Of a stretch of DNA of 64,000 nt, positions 49,403 through 59,654 are shown in pieces (position 1 is the stretch's first letter; every line of letters starts with the position of its first letter). The translations under genes were made by a program, and so were the position numbers. The stretch spans positions 25,399-89,398 of the forward strand of contig JAOZQY010000007.1 of NCBI GenBank assembly GCA_029931975.1, read 5' to 3'. Source of the stretch: Bacteroidales bacterium. Lineage in GTDB: Bacteria; Bacteroidota; Bacteroidia; Bacteroidales; GCA-2748055. The notes under the pieces are model-generated. The model ran no database searches and was not told where the DNA came from. It saw only the letters and a list, made by a program, of their open reading frames with translations.

Positions 49403-50276
49403 TCTTAGGAACCCATCCCAATTTTTTCACAATCCAACCAAATAGCAAAGTGCTGAAAAAGGAGAAGGATCCGTAGACCACGGGTACCAGGGCCATCTCA
49501 TTACTTTTAAGCAGGGTGGCCGCCACAAAAATGGCCAGTGCCGAATTCTGAAGTCCTACCTCAATGGAAATGGTAAACTGGTTTATCACACCCAGTCGCA
49601 TCACCCGGGCCACCAGGAATCCCGATATCATTCCCAGGATATTAAGAAGAAGGGTATAGGGGAAGATCCTGATAAAATCGGCCCGGGTGGCTGCCCCGGT
49701 TCCCTGGTCAATAAAGATTACCCCGGCATAAACTACCAGCAGGAGAAAGGGTAGTATGATCCTGAGAGGCCGCTCCAGACGAGTGGAAAAGTGCGCATAA
49801 TGTTTCCGGATGCGGGTTCCCACAAAAGCAGGTAGCAGGGTAATCAGAAAAACCTTGACGACAGTTTCACCCACACCCAGCCGGATGGTTATTTGCTCAT
49901 TCAGAAAAATTTCCAGGGAGAGGAAGACCACCAGCGGAATGGTGATAAGGGTAATGATGCTGTTTAGGGCGGTCATTGAGATGGAGAGTGCCACATTTCC
50001 CCGTAAGAGATAGGTGACCAGGTTGGAAGTGGCTCCACCCGGACAGGCAGCAATGATCATTAGTCCCACTTTAAAGAAGGGGTCAATATTGATGGAACGC
50101 GCAATGAGCCATGCAATTACCGGAAGCAGGATCATCTGACAGCAGAGTCCGGTGATGACTGCACGGGGATGCACAAAGATATTCCTGAAATCACGTTCGG
50201 TCAGGGAGAGCCCCATCCCCAGTGTGATGATGGCCAGAGTTACCGGAAGAAAGTATTCAGAAAACAGAGAATGCAT
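49383..50276 (-). CDS. Bile acid:sodium symporter (BASS) family protein
   Basis: LGMGLSLTERDFRNIFVHPRAV; MIIAACPGGATSNLVTYLLRGNVALSISMTALNSI; IEVGLQNSALAIFVA. Confidence 0.9.
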   Translation of the reverse strand: MHSLFSEYFLPVTLAIITLGMGLSLTERDFRNIFVHPRAVITGLCCQMILLPVIAWLIARSINIDPFFKVGLMIIAACPGGATSNLVTYLLRGNVALSISMTALNSIITLITIPLVVFLSLEIFLNEQITIRLGVGETVVKVFLITLLPAFVGTRIRKHYAHFSTRLERPLRIILPFLLLVVYAGVIFIDQGTGAATRADFIRIFPYTLLLNILGMISGFLVARVMRLGVINQFTISIEVGLQNSALAIFVAATLLKSNEMALVPVVYGSFSFFSTLLFGWIVKKLGWVPKIIEKGT

Positions 50277-50389
50277 CTATCGAAGATATATAAATTATTT
50301 ATACAGATTAAACGTGCCTGGTTCAAAACACCACGCCTGGGATCCGGGAAGTTTTCTTAAATTCGCCTCTTTCTTCACAGATTCTCTGA

Positions 50390-51229
50390 ATGAAACTATA
50401 CAGGCATTTCCATTTTCTCAGTCTTGATATCCTTCTGGGAGCCCTGGCTTCTTCATGTTTTGCCGCACAACTTTTTGGAGGAAATCCTGGATGGGTATGG
50501 TGGTTCACCCTTGCCATGACTGTCTGGGTGCTATATACAGGCGATCATATGCTGGATGCATGGAAGCATCGAAAAAAGGTGGAACGCGAGATGCATTTTT
50601 TTATGCTGAAGAATCGCAAGGTACTTAGATTCTCCCTGGGGGCGGTTGCCCTTGTGGATTTCATGTTGATTATTAATCTCATGGACAGGGAACTTATGAA
50701 ATATGCACTGGTCATGGCCGGATTGGCGCTGCTCTTCTATGCCATGCGACATGTATTCAGGAAAAACAGAGTGCTGCATATCCCGGGTGAGATTTTCGTG
50801 CTGCTGCTCTATATGGCGGGAACGTGGCTGGGACCGGCTGTTGTCTTTGAGCACAGTTTTGAAGTGGGTCACGGGATGATCGCCCTCATATTTGCCGGGG
50901 TCCTCCTGATGAATCTGGGTGTGATCTCCCTCTATGACATCAAACTGGATTCAAGGCTTGGTCTTGTTTCCATAGCCAGGGCGCTGGGCGTAAAAAAAAC
51001 GAAAAACATGCTACTGGGCTCCTCGCTTGCCATTTACCTGATCTCCCTGCTGCAGTTCCTGGTATTCGGAGTGGACCGCTTCTCCCAGTTTGCACTGATA
51101 CTGGCCGGTATGGCCACCATTTATTTGCTGGTACTTTATTTTCCTTCCCGGTTCAGAAAGAACGATTACTACCGTCTCACGGCCGATGCGGTACTCTTTA
51201 TGGGCTTCCTCTCCCTCTTTATCCAGTAA
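50390..51229 (+). CDS. UbiA-like polytopic membrane protein
   Basis: Multi-TM; YTGDHMLDAWKHRKK and SLYDIKLDSRLGLVSIARALG motifs. Confidence 0.55.
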   Translation: MKLYRHFHFLSLDILLGALASSCFAAQLFGGNPGWVWWFTLAMTVWVLYTGDHMLDAWKHRKKVEREMHFFMLKNRKVLRFSLGAVALVDFMLIINLMDRELMKYALVMAGLALLFYAMRHVFRKNRVLHIPGEIFVLLLYMAGTWLGPAVVFEHSFEVGHGMIALIFAGVLLMNLGVISLYDIKLDSRLGLVSIARALGVKKTKNMLLGSSLAIYLISLLQFLVFGVDRFSQFALILAGMATIYLLVLYFPSRFRKNDYYRLTADAVLFMGFLSLFIQ

Positions 51230-51353
51230 GCCTCGTCATATTCATTCCCTCGTTTAGCTTGAGCTTCGCTCAATATAGGCTTCGGGTCAAGTTAAAATAG
51301 ATATATTTGTATATGTTTCAATTTATTTTTTTGTTCAACTATCAAAGATATCC

Positions 51354-51557
51354 ATGTTCAAAAAGGTATTCAGATTCTATCGGGATGGCTTCAGGAAGAT
51401 GACCTGGGGCCGGAAATTATGGGGGATCATCCTGGTCAAACTGTTTATCATGTTTGCAATTCTGAGGCTCTTTTTCTTTCCCGATCTCTTGAAACGTGAT
51501 TTCAGTAGTGATGAGGAGCGGGCCGATTATGTACTGGAGCAACTAACTAATCCATAA
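51354..51557 (+). CDS. DUF4492 small membrane protein
   Basis: FRFYRDGFRKMTWGRKLWGIILVKLFIMFAILRLFFFPDLLKRDF; directly upstream of cydA. Confidence 0.88.
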   Translation: MFKKVFRFYRDGFRKMTWGRKLWGIILVKLFIMFAILRLFFFPDLLKRDFSSDEERADYVLEQLTNP

Positions 51558-51561
51558 ACAA

Positions 51562-53124
51562 ATGCTTGAATCAATTGACATGTCACTGGTTGACTGGTCG
51601 CGGGGACAATTTGCCCTTACAGCCATGTTTCACTGGATTTTTGTGCCGCTGACACTGGGTCTTTCATTTATCGTGGCCTTTATGCACACCATTTACCTGC
51701 GAACGGGTAGTGAGGAGTGGAAGCGGATCACTAAGTTCTGGATGAAGCTTTTCGGAATCAATTTTGCCATCGGAGTTTCTACCGGGATCATCCTGGAGTT
51801 TGAGTTCGGGACAAACTGGTCCAATTACTCCTGGTTTGTGGGTGATATTTTCGGGGCACCTTTGGCCATAGAAGGCATCCTGGCCTTCTTCTTGGAGTCC
51901 ACATTCATAGCCATCATGTTCTTTGGATGGAATAAGGTGAGCAAACGTTTCCACCTGATCGCTTCATGGCTCACGGCTTTTGGTGCCAACCTGTCGGCGA
52001 TCTGGATCCTGGTGGCCAACGCATGGATGCAGCATCCGGTGGGAACTGCCTTTAATCCGGATATGGCCCGAAACGAGATGACCAATTTCTGGGATGTGAT
52101 CTTCTCAGATGTGGCCGTCAACAAGTTTCTGCACACGGTCACTTCCAGCTTTCTGCTTGCCTCCGTATTTGTAATCGGAGTCAGCGCCTGGTTCCTTCTA
52201 AGGAATAAAGAGGTGCTTTTTGCCCGAAGGAGTACTGTGGTAGCAGCAGTATTCGGGGTGATCGCAGCCATCGCTACCATCGCTACCGGCGATACCTCGG
52301 CAAGGATTGTAGGCAGGAAACAGCCCATGAAATTTGCAGCCATGGAGGCCCTTTATGAAGGACAGACCCACGCACCCCTGGTGGCCATTGGTGCCATGCG
52401 GACCGATACCACTAAATTTCCCAATCCACGGGAGGACTTCATATTCAAAATTGAAATTCCCAATGCACTCTCCTACATGGTATATCTTACCCCCAGCGGG
52501 TTTATTCCCGGCATAAGCGACCTGGTATATGGGAACGAGGAGCAAGGCTTAATGCCTTACGAGGAGAGGATCGAGCGTGGGACCGTAGCTATTGAGACAC
52601 TGAAGGAGTTAAAAAAGGCTAAGGACAGGGGCGATGAAGCCACCTATTCGGCACTGAGGGAGAAATTTAACGATCCGGTCTGGCTCGATGAATACTATGC
52701 ACATTTTGGATATGGATATTATAAAGGGAGGCAGTTGAATGAGCTGATTCCAAATGTAAAATTGAGTTTCTACGCCTTCCATACCATGGTCATCCTGGGG
52801 GGGCATTTCCTGATTTTCACCCTGGTGGTACTCTGGCTCAGCATGAAGAATCGCTGGGGCAATCATAAGTGGCTGCTCTGGGTGGCACTGATCACCATGC
52901 CCATGCCCTGGATTGCCAGTCAGACAGGATGGGTTCTGGCCGAACTGGGTCGTCAGCCCTGGGTTGTATATGAACTGATGCCCAACCTGGCAGCTGTGAC
53001 GCGACTGAAACCGGCTGCGGTCCAGCTCACCTTCTGGATCTTCCTGGCCACATTCACGGTGCTCTTTATTGCCGAGATAAAAATAATGGTAACACAAATC
53101 AAAAAAGGACCTGGAGGAAAATAG
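51562..53124 (+). CDS. cydA: Cytochrome bd ubiquinol oxidase subunit I
   Basis: DWSRGQFALTAMFHWIFVPLTLG; GWVLAELGRQPWVVYELM. Confidence 0.97.
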   Translation: MLESIDMSLVDWSRGQFALTAMFHWIFVPLTLGLSFIVAFMHTIYLRTGSEEWKRITKFWMKLFGINFAIGVSTGIILEFEFGTNWSNYSWFVGDIFGAPLAIEGILAFFLESTFIAIMFFGWNKVSKRFHLIASWLTAFGANLSAIWILVANAWMQHPVGTAFNPDMARNEMTNFWDVIFSDVAVNKFLHTVTSSFLLASVFVIGVSAWFLLRNKEVLFARRSTVVAAVFGVIAAIATIATGDTSARIVGRKQPMKFAAMEALYEGQTHAPLVAIGAMRTDTTKFPNPREDFIFKIEIPNALSYMVYLTPSGFIPGISDLVYGNEEQGLMPYEERIERGTVAIETLKELKKAKDRGDEATYSALREKFNDPVWLDEYYAHFGYGYYKGRQLNELIPNVKLSFYAFHTMVILGGHFLIFTLVVLWLSMKNRWGNHKWLLWVALITMPMPWIASQTGWVLAELGRQPWVVYELMPNLAAVTRLKPAAVQLTFWIFLATFTVLFIAEIKIMVTQIKKGPGGK

Positions 53125-53127
53125 CAT

Positions 53128-54258
53128 ATGTTTGGAAATCTACCACTTTTAGCTTTACAACAGTACTGGTTTATTATTGTATCTCTCCTGGGATCCATCC
53201 TGGTATTTCTGTTCTTTGTACAGGGTGGACAAACCTTTCTATTTCGAATCGGAAAGTCCGAAACGGAGCGGACCATTATTGTGAATACACTGGGGAGGAA
53301 ATGGGAGTTCACCTTTTCCACCCTGGTCACCTTTGGAGGCGCTTTCTTTGCCTCATTTCCTCTCTTTTACGCCACCAGTTTCGGTGGGGCCTACTGGGTC
53401 TGGATGGCCATTCTTTTTGCTTTTGTGATCCAGGCGGTCTCCTATGAGTTTCGTACAAAAGCCAGTAATTTCCTGGGACAGAGGACCTATGAATGGTTTC
53501 TCTTTATCAATGGTTTGCTGGGAACCTTCCTGATAGGTGTGGCCGTTGCCACCTTCTTCTCAGGTTCACAGTTTTCCCTCAATGAGATGAACAGTGTACG
53601 CTGGGCCACTGGGGCACGCGGTCTGGAGGCAGTACTTTCGGCTTTTAACCTCTCCCTGGGACTGACTGTCTTTTTTCTGGCAAGGGTGCTGGGACTGCTC
53701 TATTTTCAGAAAACCATTGACAATGATAATATCCTGACCCGGACCAAAAAAGCGCTTCTATACAATGCCATCCCCTTTGTTGTGTTCTTCCTCACATTTG
53801 CCGTATGGCTTATGCTCAGGGAAGGTTATGCAGTGAACCCCGAAAGTGGTGAAGTCTTTATGGAGCCTTTTAAGTATCTCCATAACCTGCTGGCCATGCC
53901 GGTGGTACTGGTCATGTTTCTGGTGGGAGTATTGGCTGTGCTGGGAGGTATTGCTATTGGACTTCTGCGCGATGGTGGCAATGGGATCTGGTTCGCAGGA
54001 CCGGGTACAGTCCTGGTGGTCTTCTCTCTGTTTATGCTGGCCGGGTTCAACAATACAGCCTTCTACCCTTCGGCCTGTGACCTGCAGAGTTCCCTGACCA
54101 TTCAGAACGCCTCATCCAGTCACTATACCCTGGTGGCATTGAGCTGGGTCTCCCTGTTTGTTCCATTTGTGCTGGCCTATATTATTTATGCATGGCGGGC
54201 CTTGAATAAAAAGAAGATCGACGAAAAAGAGATGCAGGAAGAACACCACGTGTATTAA
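53128..54258 (+). CDS. cydB: Cytochrome bd ubiquinol oxidase subunit II
   Basis: Multi-TM; LFFVQGGQTFLFRIGKSE; YPSACDLQSSLTIQNASSSHYTL. Confidence 0.94.
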   Translation: MFGNLPLLALQQYWFIIVSLLGSILVFLFFVQGGQTFLFRIGKSETERTIIVNTLGRKWEFTFSTLVTFGGAFFASFPLFYATSFGGAYWVWMAILFAFVIQAVSYEFRTKASNFLGQRTYEWFLFINGLLGTFLIGVAVATFFSGSQFSLNEMNSVRWATGARGLEAVLSAFNLSLGLTVFFLARVLGLLYFQKTIDNDNILTRTKKALLYNAIPFVVFFLTFAVWLMLREGYAVNPESGEVFMEPFKYLHNLLAMPVVLVMFLVGVLAVLGGIAIGLLRDGGNGIWFAGPGTVLVVFSLFMLAGFNNTAFYPSACDLQSSLTIQNASSSHYTLVALSWVSLFVPFVLAYIIYAWRALNKKKIDEKEMQEEHHVY

Positions 54259-54281
54259 CCACTAACCATTAACTTACATTT

Positions 54282-54404
54282 ATGTATATAGGAGCAATAA
54301 TAGGATATCTGAGCTGGCCATTTATGATTACCATCTCTTACCTGGCGGTCCGCCGGGCCCTGAAACATTTTGAAAAGCAGGTGGAAGCCGGGAGGGAAGA
54401 ATGA
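54282..54404 (+). CDS. cydX: CydX-like small subunit of cytochrome bd oxidase (40 aa)
   Basis: Translated by hand: MYIGAIIGYLSWPFMITISYLAVRRALKHFEKQVEAGREE; single TM, directly after cydB, ATGA overlap with pssA; absent from ORF track. Confidence 0.75.
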   Translation: MYIGAIIGYLSWPFMITISYLAVRRALKHFEKQVEAGREE

Positions 54405-55132
54405 AACATCATCTTCCCAACCTCATTACCCTGCTTAACCTAGCCTGCGGAACCGTGGCCATTGTTTTTGCACTTGAAGGGCAATGGCAGTGGGCCGTCT
54501 ACCTGGTGCTGGCCGCCTCGGTTTTTGATTTCCTGGATGGCTTTACGGCACGTATGCTGAAGGCCTACAGCAATACGGGTAAGCAACTGGACTCCCTGGC
54601 CGATATGGTCTCTTTCGGCGTAGTGCCTGCCGTCTTTATCTATATCCTGTTCAAGGAGCTCTTCCTGAATTTGCCTGATGAAGCAGGTACATTTTACAGG
54701 CAACTGCAATGGGTGGTACTAGTGTCGATCTTTATTGTGCCTGCATTCTCTGCCATTCGCCTCGCCCGGTTTAATATTGAAGAGGATCATGGAACTTTTT
54801 TTTACGGGCTTCCCACTCCTGCACATACGCTTTTCTGGACCGGAATTTTCTGGCAGTTTATGAAGAGCGGAACCCTCTTCGGGACTCCTCTGAATATATT
54901 TTTTATGTGGGCCATTATGTTAATCATGGCCTTCCATATGATTCTCCCGGTTCCCATGTACAGCCTCAAGTTTGACCATTTTCGCCTGAGGGGCAATCTG
55001 ATTCGTTATCTGCTATTGTTTCTGGCTGTTGTGATCTTGTTGCTCACAGGACTGGGAGGGATCTCTCTTGTGATTCTGGTGTACATTCTGCTCTCCCTGT
55101 TGAACCTTTTACTTGCCAGGAAGGTTTCATAG
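54401..55132 (+). CDS. pssA: CDP-diacylglycerol--serine O-phosphatidyltransferase
   Basis: CDP-alcohol phosphatidyltransferase motif DFLDGFTARMLKAYSNTGKQLDSLADMVSFGVVPA. Confidence 0.95.
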   Translation: MKHHLPNLITLLNLACGTVAIVFALEGQWQWAVYLVLAASVFDFLDGFTARMLKAYSNTGKQLDSLADMVSFGVVPAVFIYILFKELFLNLPDEAGTFYRQLQWVVLVSIFIVPAFSAIRLARFNIEEDHGTFFYGLPTPAHTLFWTGIFWQFMKSGTLFGTPLNIFFMWAIMLIMAFHMILPVPMYSLKFDHFRLRGNLIRYLLLFLAVVILLLTGLGGISLVILVYILLSLLNLLLARKVS

Positions 55133-55134
55133 TT

Positions 55135-55977
55135 ATGAGCGATGATCACAGGGCTTTTGCAAGCAGGCTGAGTAAATTCAATTCCGGGTACTGTGCCGAT
55201 GTACCATCCATGGTACTGTCGCAGCAGTTTATTGAAAACCTGATCCATGCCCTTTTCCCAATCAGGAAGAGCTGTGCGGTGGATGAAGGTGAAATTGCCA
55301 TTGAACTGGACCGTTCGGCTGTGAAGCTGAGAGAACTGCTCTACTCCATCCGCAAGACACTGGACCGCACCCCCGAGGAGATAACAGACGTTTTTTTTTC
55401 CAGGCTTCCTGAAGCCTTTGAAGAGCTGACAGCAGATGCCGTTGCCGTTTCCAGGTTCGATCCGGCGGCCTCCTGCATTGAGGAGATCATCCTTTGCTAT
55501 CCCGGATTTTATGCCATCTCTGTATATCGGATGGCTCATATACTCTATGAACTTAAGGTACCTGTCCTTCCCCGGATCATGGCCGAATTTGCCCATGAGA
55601 AGACAGGCATTGATATCCACCCGGGGGCGCGGATCGCATCACCTTTTTTCATCGATCACGGAACAGGGATTGTTATCGGGGAGACTGCCCGTATTGGCAA
55701 GGAGGTGAAAATTTACCAGGGGGTTACACTGGGGGCCCTTACCGTGGAGCGTTCCATGGCCAATACCAAACGGCATCCTACTATTGAAGATAATGTGGTG
55801 ATCTATGCCGGGAGTACCATTCTGGGGGGGGGGACTGTCGTTGGACACCATACTGTGGTGGGAGGGAACACCTGGATCACTGAAAGTATTCTTCCCTATT
55901 CGGTGGTTTACAGGAACCATCGTGTGGTGGTGAAGGATCGCAAGGATTTCAAAGCACCCAATGATTTTGTGATATGA
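55135..55977 (+). CDS. cysE: Serine O-acetyltransferase
   Basis: [44 protein letters not shown] hexapeptide repeats. Confidence 0.93.
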   Translation: MSDDHRAFASRLSKFNSGYCADVPSMVLSQQFIENLIHALFPIRKSCAVDEGEIAIELDRSAVKLRELLYSIRKTLDRTPEEITDVFFSRLPEAFEELTADAVAVSRFDPAASCIEEIILCYPGFYAISVYRMAHILYELKVPVLPRIMAEFAHEKTGIDIHPGARIASPFFIDHGTGIVIGETARIGKEVKIYQGVTLGALTVERSMANTKRHPTIEDNVVIYAGSTILGGGTVVGHHTVVGGNTWITESILPYSVVYRNHRVVVKDRKDFKAPNDFVI

Positions 55978-56029
55978 AACGACCATTTGGGAGTTCCATG
56001 AGTCGCCACTGAAATATATAATTAGACGA

Positions 56030-56941
56030 ATGAAATACGACAATATACTGGAGGGGATTGGGAACACACCCCATGTGCGCATCAATAAGCTTTTCCCGGG
56101 AGCAACTAATGTCTGGATGAAGCTGGAGCGAAACAATCCGGGTGGCAGCATCAAGGACCGTATTGCACTGGCCATGGTAAAGGATGCAGAAGAAAGGGGG
56201 GTCCTGAAGAAGGGCTATACCATTGTGGAGCCCACTTCCGGAAATACCGGGATCGGACTGGCCATGGTGGCAGCAGTCAGGGGATACCGGGTCATCCTGG
56301 TTATGCCCGAATCCATGTCTGTGGAACGCCGAAGCATTCTGAAGGCCTATGGTGCCGAAATTGTACTTACTCCCCGGGAGCTTGGAATGAAGGGCTCCAT
56401 GGAGCGGGCCGGTGAACTGGCCCGGGAGATAGAAGGTGCATGGGTCCCCTCCCAGTTTGATAATCCTTCCAACCCTGAGGTGCATGAAATAAGCACTGCC
56501 AGGGAGATTATTGCAGATTTTCCGGAAGGCATCGACTGCCTGGTTACCGGCGTGGGGACTGGCGGACATATTACAGGGGTATCACGGGTTTTGAGGCAGG
56601 AAATGCCGGGAATCAAAGTATATGCCGTGGAGCCTGCCGACTCGCCTGTACTCAGTGGTGGGAAGGCCGGGCCACATGGGATTATGGGGATCGGCGCCGG
56701 TTTTTTACCAACAAACCTTGACCGTGAGGTGATCGATCAGGTAATACAGATTGAAAAAGCCGATGCCTATGAATTCGCCAGACGGGCTGCAAAGGAGGAG
56801 GGTGTTTTCGCAGGAATCTCAACAGGAGCATCTCTGGCAGCGGTATCAAAGCTACTGAAAAAGGAGGGCAATGCACTAAGAGTTCTGACCTTTAATTACG
56901 ATACCGGTGAAAGATATCTCTCGGTAAACGATCTCTTTTAA
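56030..56941 (+). CDS. cysK: Cysteine synthase (O-acetylserine sulfhydrylase)
   Basis: [67 protein letters not shown]. Confidence 0.93.
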   Translation: MKYDNILEGIGNTPHVRINKLFPGATNVWMKLERNNPGGSIKDRIALAMVKDAEERGVLKKGYTIVEPTSGNTGIGLAMVAAVRGYRVILVMPESMSVERRSILKAYGAEIVLTPRELGMKGSMERAGELAREIEGAWVPSQFDNPSNPEVHEISTAREIIADFPEGIDCLVTGVGTGGHITGVSRVLRQEMPGIKVYAVEPADSPVLSGGKAGPHGIMGIGAGFLPTNLDREVIDQVIQIEKADAYEFARRAAKEEGVFAGISTGASLAAVSKLLKKEGNALRVLTFNYDTGERYLSVNDLF

Positions 56942-56985
56942 GAGGTTTTATTAATTTTAATCGAAATTTTCAATTTCTGTCGGCC

Positions 56986-57417
56986 ATGGATAGCCCTTTG
57001 AAGATTGCCGTCGACTTTGATGGTACCATTGTAGAACATAAGTACCCTGAAATCGGAAAGGAGATTATGTTTGCTTTCCAAACACTCAGGGCTCTGCAGG
57101 AGCAGAAGCACCAGCTGATCCTCTGGACCTACCGTTCGGGGAAGGAGCTGGATGATGCTGTGGAGTACTGCCGGAGGAACGGTGTGGAGTTCTATGCCAT
57201 TAATTCCAGTTATCCCGAGGAGGAGTTTGATGAGGATTATGACAGCAGGAAGATTGATGCAGATATTTTTATTGACGACAGGAATATTGGAGGACTGCCC
57301 TCCTGGGGCGAGATCTACCAGATGATTAATCCCCGTGAAGCACCAAGCCTGGAGGAGGAGCTGAAGAGCCTTTCTCAGAAGAAGCGATCGCTGTTTAAAA
57401 AGAAGGCAGCGAAATAA
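56986..57417 (+). CDS. HAD-like hydrolase (small, BT0820-type)
   Basis: IAVDFDGTIVEHKYPEIGKEI; LILWTYRSGKELDDAVEYC; DIFIDDRNIGG. Confidence 0.8.
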   Translation: MDSPLKIAVDFDGTIVEHKYPEIGKEIMFAFQTLRALQEQKHQLILWTYRSGKELDDAVEYCRRNGVEFYAINSSYPEEEFDEDYDSRKIDADIFIDDRNIGGLPSWGEIYQMINPREAPSLEEELKSLSQKKRSLFKKKAAK

Positions 57418-57428
57418 AACAGGATATA

Positions 57429-58541
57429 ATGAGAATCCCCGCAGTTTTACTGATTACAATATTTGGCTTCAGCCTGTTGTCCTGTAGTTCGGGCAACAGT
57501 AGCACTGAAGGTCATTCAGTGACTAATTTAAAAGCTGTTAAAATCAGCAAGTTGCTGGAGCCATCAGCTGGGCTCAGCATCCCTTTGGGAGAAGAGATCA
57601 GAGTGGTGCTTACTTTGCCCGATACGGTGGCTGTGGACTCTATCCATGTATATCTGGGAGGAAAACTGCTCAGGACCATGGAGGGCTCCTCCGTGAAAAT
57701 GAACCAGGGGTCCCTGGATTTCCTTGTGCCCACCGAAGGGGAAAGGGTCGGGAAATCGGGCCTTCGGCTTCGACTTTACTTTTCTGGTGGCAAGAGCGAG
57801 AACCAGAGCGTCCAGCTCACCTTTCTATCCGACATTGTACCGGAGGCATACTCCTACACGGTGGTGAAGGAGTATCCCCACGATGTGGCTGCCTACACCC
57901 AGGGATTGGAGTACGTGGACGGAGTGCTCTATGAGGGAACCGGGAATTATGGTACTTCTTCACTCAGGCGTGTTGACCTGGAAAACGGTGAAGTGACTAA
58001 AATCAGGGATAATGATCAATCTCTTTTCGCGGAAGGCATCACCGTGCTGGGTGAACGAATTTACCAGATCACTTACAAATCGCAGGTTGGATTTGTCTAT
58101 GATAAATCAAGCTTTGAAGAGATTCAGAAAGTTTATTACCAGAATCGTGAGGGTTGGGGCCTGACCAATAACGGAAAGGAGCTGATTATGAGCGATGGCA
58201 CCAATATTATTTATTTTCTTGATCCCGAAATGTTTACCGTAAACAGGCAGATTGAGGTGTATCATAACACGGGACCGGCCAATAGCCTGAATGAGCTGGA
58301 ATATATAGAAGGAAAGATATGGGCCAACCGTTATTTTACCGATGAAATAGTGATCATTGATCCGGAGACGGGAAAGGTGGAGGGGCGGATCAACCTGAAA
58401 GGGATACTGAAAGCCACAGACCGAAGTCCCACTACGGATGTGCTCAATGGAATTGCCTGGGACAGTGAAGGAGAAAGGCTCTTTGTCACAGGGAAATTAT
58501 GGCCCAAACTGTTCGAGATCAGGGTCAGGCCTTTAGGCTGA
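57429..58541 (+). CDS. Glutaminyl-peptide cyclotransferase family lipoprotein
   Basis: Lipobox LLSCSSG; AAYTQGLEYVDGVLYEGTGNYGTSSLRRVDLENG; LNELEYIEGKIWANRYFTDEIVIIDPETGKV. Confidence 0.88.
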   Translation: MRIPAVLLITIFGFSLLSCSSGNSSTEGHSVTNLKAVKISKLLEPSAGLSIPLGEEIRVVLTLPDTVAVDSIHVYLGGKLLRTMEGSSVKMNQGSLDFLVPTEGERVGKSGLRLRLYFSGGKSENQSVQLTFLSDIVPEAYSYTVVKEYPHDVAAYTQGLEYVDGVLYEGTGNYGTSSLRRVDLENGEVTKIRDNDQSLFAEGITVLGERIYQITYKSQVGFVYDKSSFEEIQKVYYQNREGWGLTNNGKELIMSDGTNIIYFLDPEMFTVNRQIEVYHNTGPANSLNELEYIEGKIWANRYFTDEIVIIDPETGKVEGRINLKGILKATDRSPTTDVLNGIAWDSEGERLFVTGKLWPKLFEIRVRPLG

Positions 58542-59477
58542 CATCTCTCCTGAAACGATCCTTATACTTCTGGGAATAATTTCAAAACTTACCGGTCCGT
58601 GTCCCAGGGTTTCCCCATCAGTCTCCAGTTTAATAAGACTTGAACCGTTTATCTGTACTGATTTAGCCATGTAAGTTTCTACTTTCGAATGCTTGGTAAT
58701 CGTACCATTGTAGAGTTTCTTTATATTGACCAGTACATTTAGTTTTCCTATCTTCTTGATCAGGGTAATGCTGTAGAGACCATCGTCGGCGATGGCATGG
58801 GGTACCTGGATCATTCCTCCTCCGTTATATTTCCCAATGCCCACGTTCAGTGAGAAGATCCTGCGCTTGTAGCTTGTGCCATCTATCTCAATAACAGCGC
58901 TCTTGGCTTTGTATTTGATTAGACTGTAGAAGATGTTATAGAAATAAAGCAGGGCCCCGCTTTTTCCCTTCTCTTTCATGTGATTGGCACGCTCCACCAC
59001 TTTGGCGCCAAATCCCATGCCGGCAATATTGATAAAATAGCGTTTCCACTCCTTTCCATTCTTCTGGTAATTGACCAGCCCGGCATCCTGGATAAATGTA
59101 AGCTGTCTTTTGATGGTTTTTACCGCACCTTCGTAATCGGAGGGAATATTGAATGTTTTGGCCCAATCATTCCCGGTACCCACTGATATCATTCCCAGCA
59201 TTACCTCGGTGGTATGGATCCGCTTCTGGGCAAAGACACCGTTGATCACCTCGTTCATGGTCCCGTCGCCACCTACCACGATGATTTTTGAGTAGCCCTC
59301 TTTGATCTTATTTCGAGCGATAATGGAGGCGTGCAATCTGCGACTGGTAAAACAGGGTTCAAAGCGAATGCCCTCCTTATGAAGTATCTGTTCTATTGAA
59401 AGCCAGTCCCTTTCAGTTTTGCCTCCGCCGGCAGTCAAATTGATAATAGCGATCCAGTTTGATTTATTCATGTTCAA
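58533..59477 (-). CDS. Diacylglycerol/lipid kinase family protein (YegS-like)
   Basis: IIVVGGDGTMNEVINGVF; SVGTGNDWAKTF; DDGLYSITLIKK. Confidence 0.93.
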   Translation of the reverse strand: MNMNKSNWIAIINLTAGGGKTERDWLSIEQILHKEGIRFEPCFTSRRLHASIIARNKIKEGYSKIIVVGGDGTMNEVINGVFAQKRIHTTEVMLGMISVGTGNDWAKTFNIPSDYEGAVKTIKRQLTFIQDAGLVNYQKNGKEWKRYFINIAGMGFGAKVVERANHMKEKGKSGALLYFYNIFYSLIKYKAKSAVIEIDGTSYKRRIFSLNVGIGKYNGGGMIQVPHAIADDGLYSITLIKKIGKLNVLVNIKKLYNGTITKHSKVETYMAKSVQINGSSLIKLETDGETLGHGPVSFEIIPRSIRIVSGEMSA

Positions 59478-59654
59478 AAATTTTCCCGGCGCAAAGATAG
59501 GGATTAAGGAGTTATCAATGAAATTTGTTGAAAAGGTGTTTATAATTGGAGAATTAATGTTTACAATAACGAAATGACTGGAATTAGCGGGGGACTCTAA
59601 AATAGTAAATTTGAAGCCCGTTTTAAATCCAATTAAACTTAAAGAAAAAGGCCG

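Noticed and set aside
51241-51290. TTGAGC-TTC-GCTCAA hairpin between the UbiA-like and DUF4492 genes
   Set aside because: Short stem without T-run; insufficient evidence for a terminator or riboswitch.
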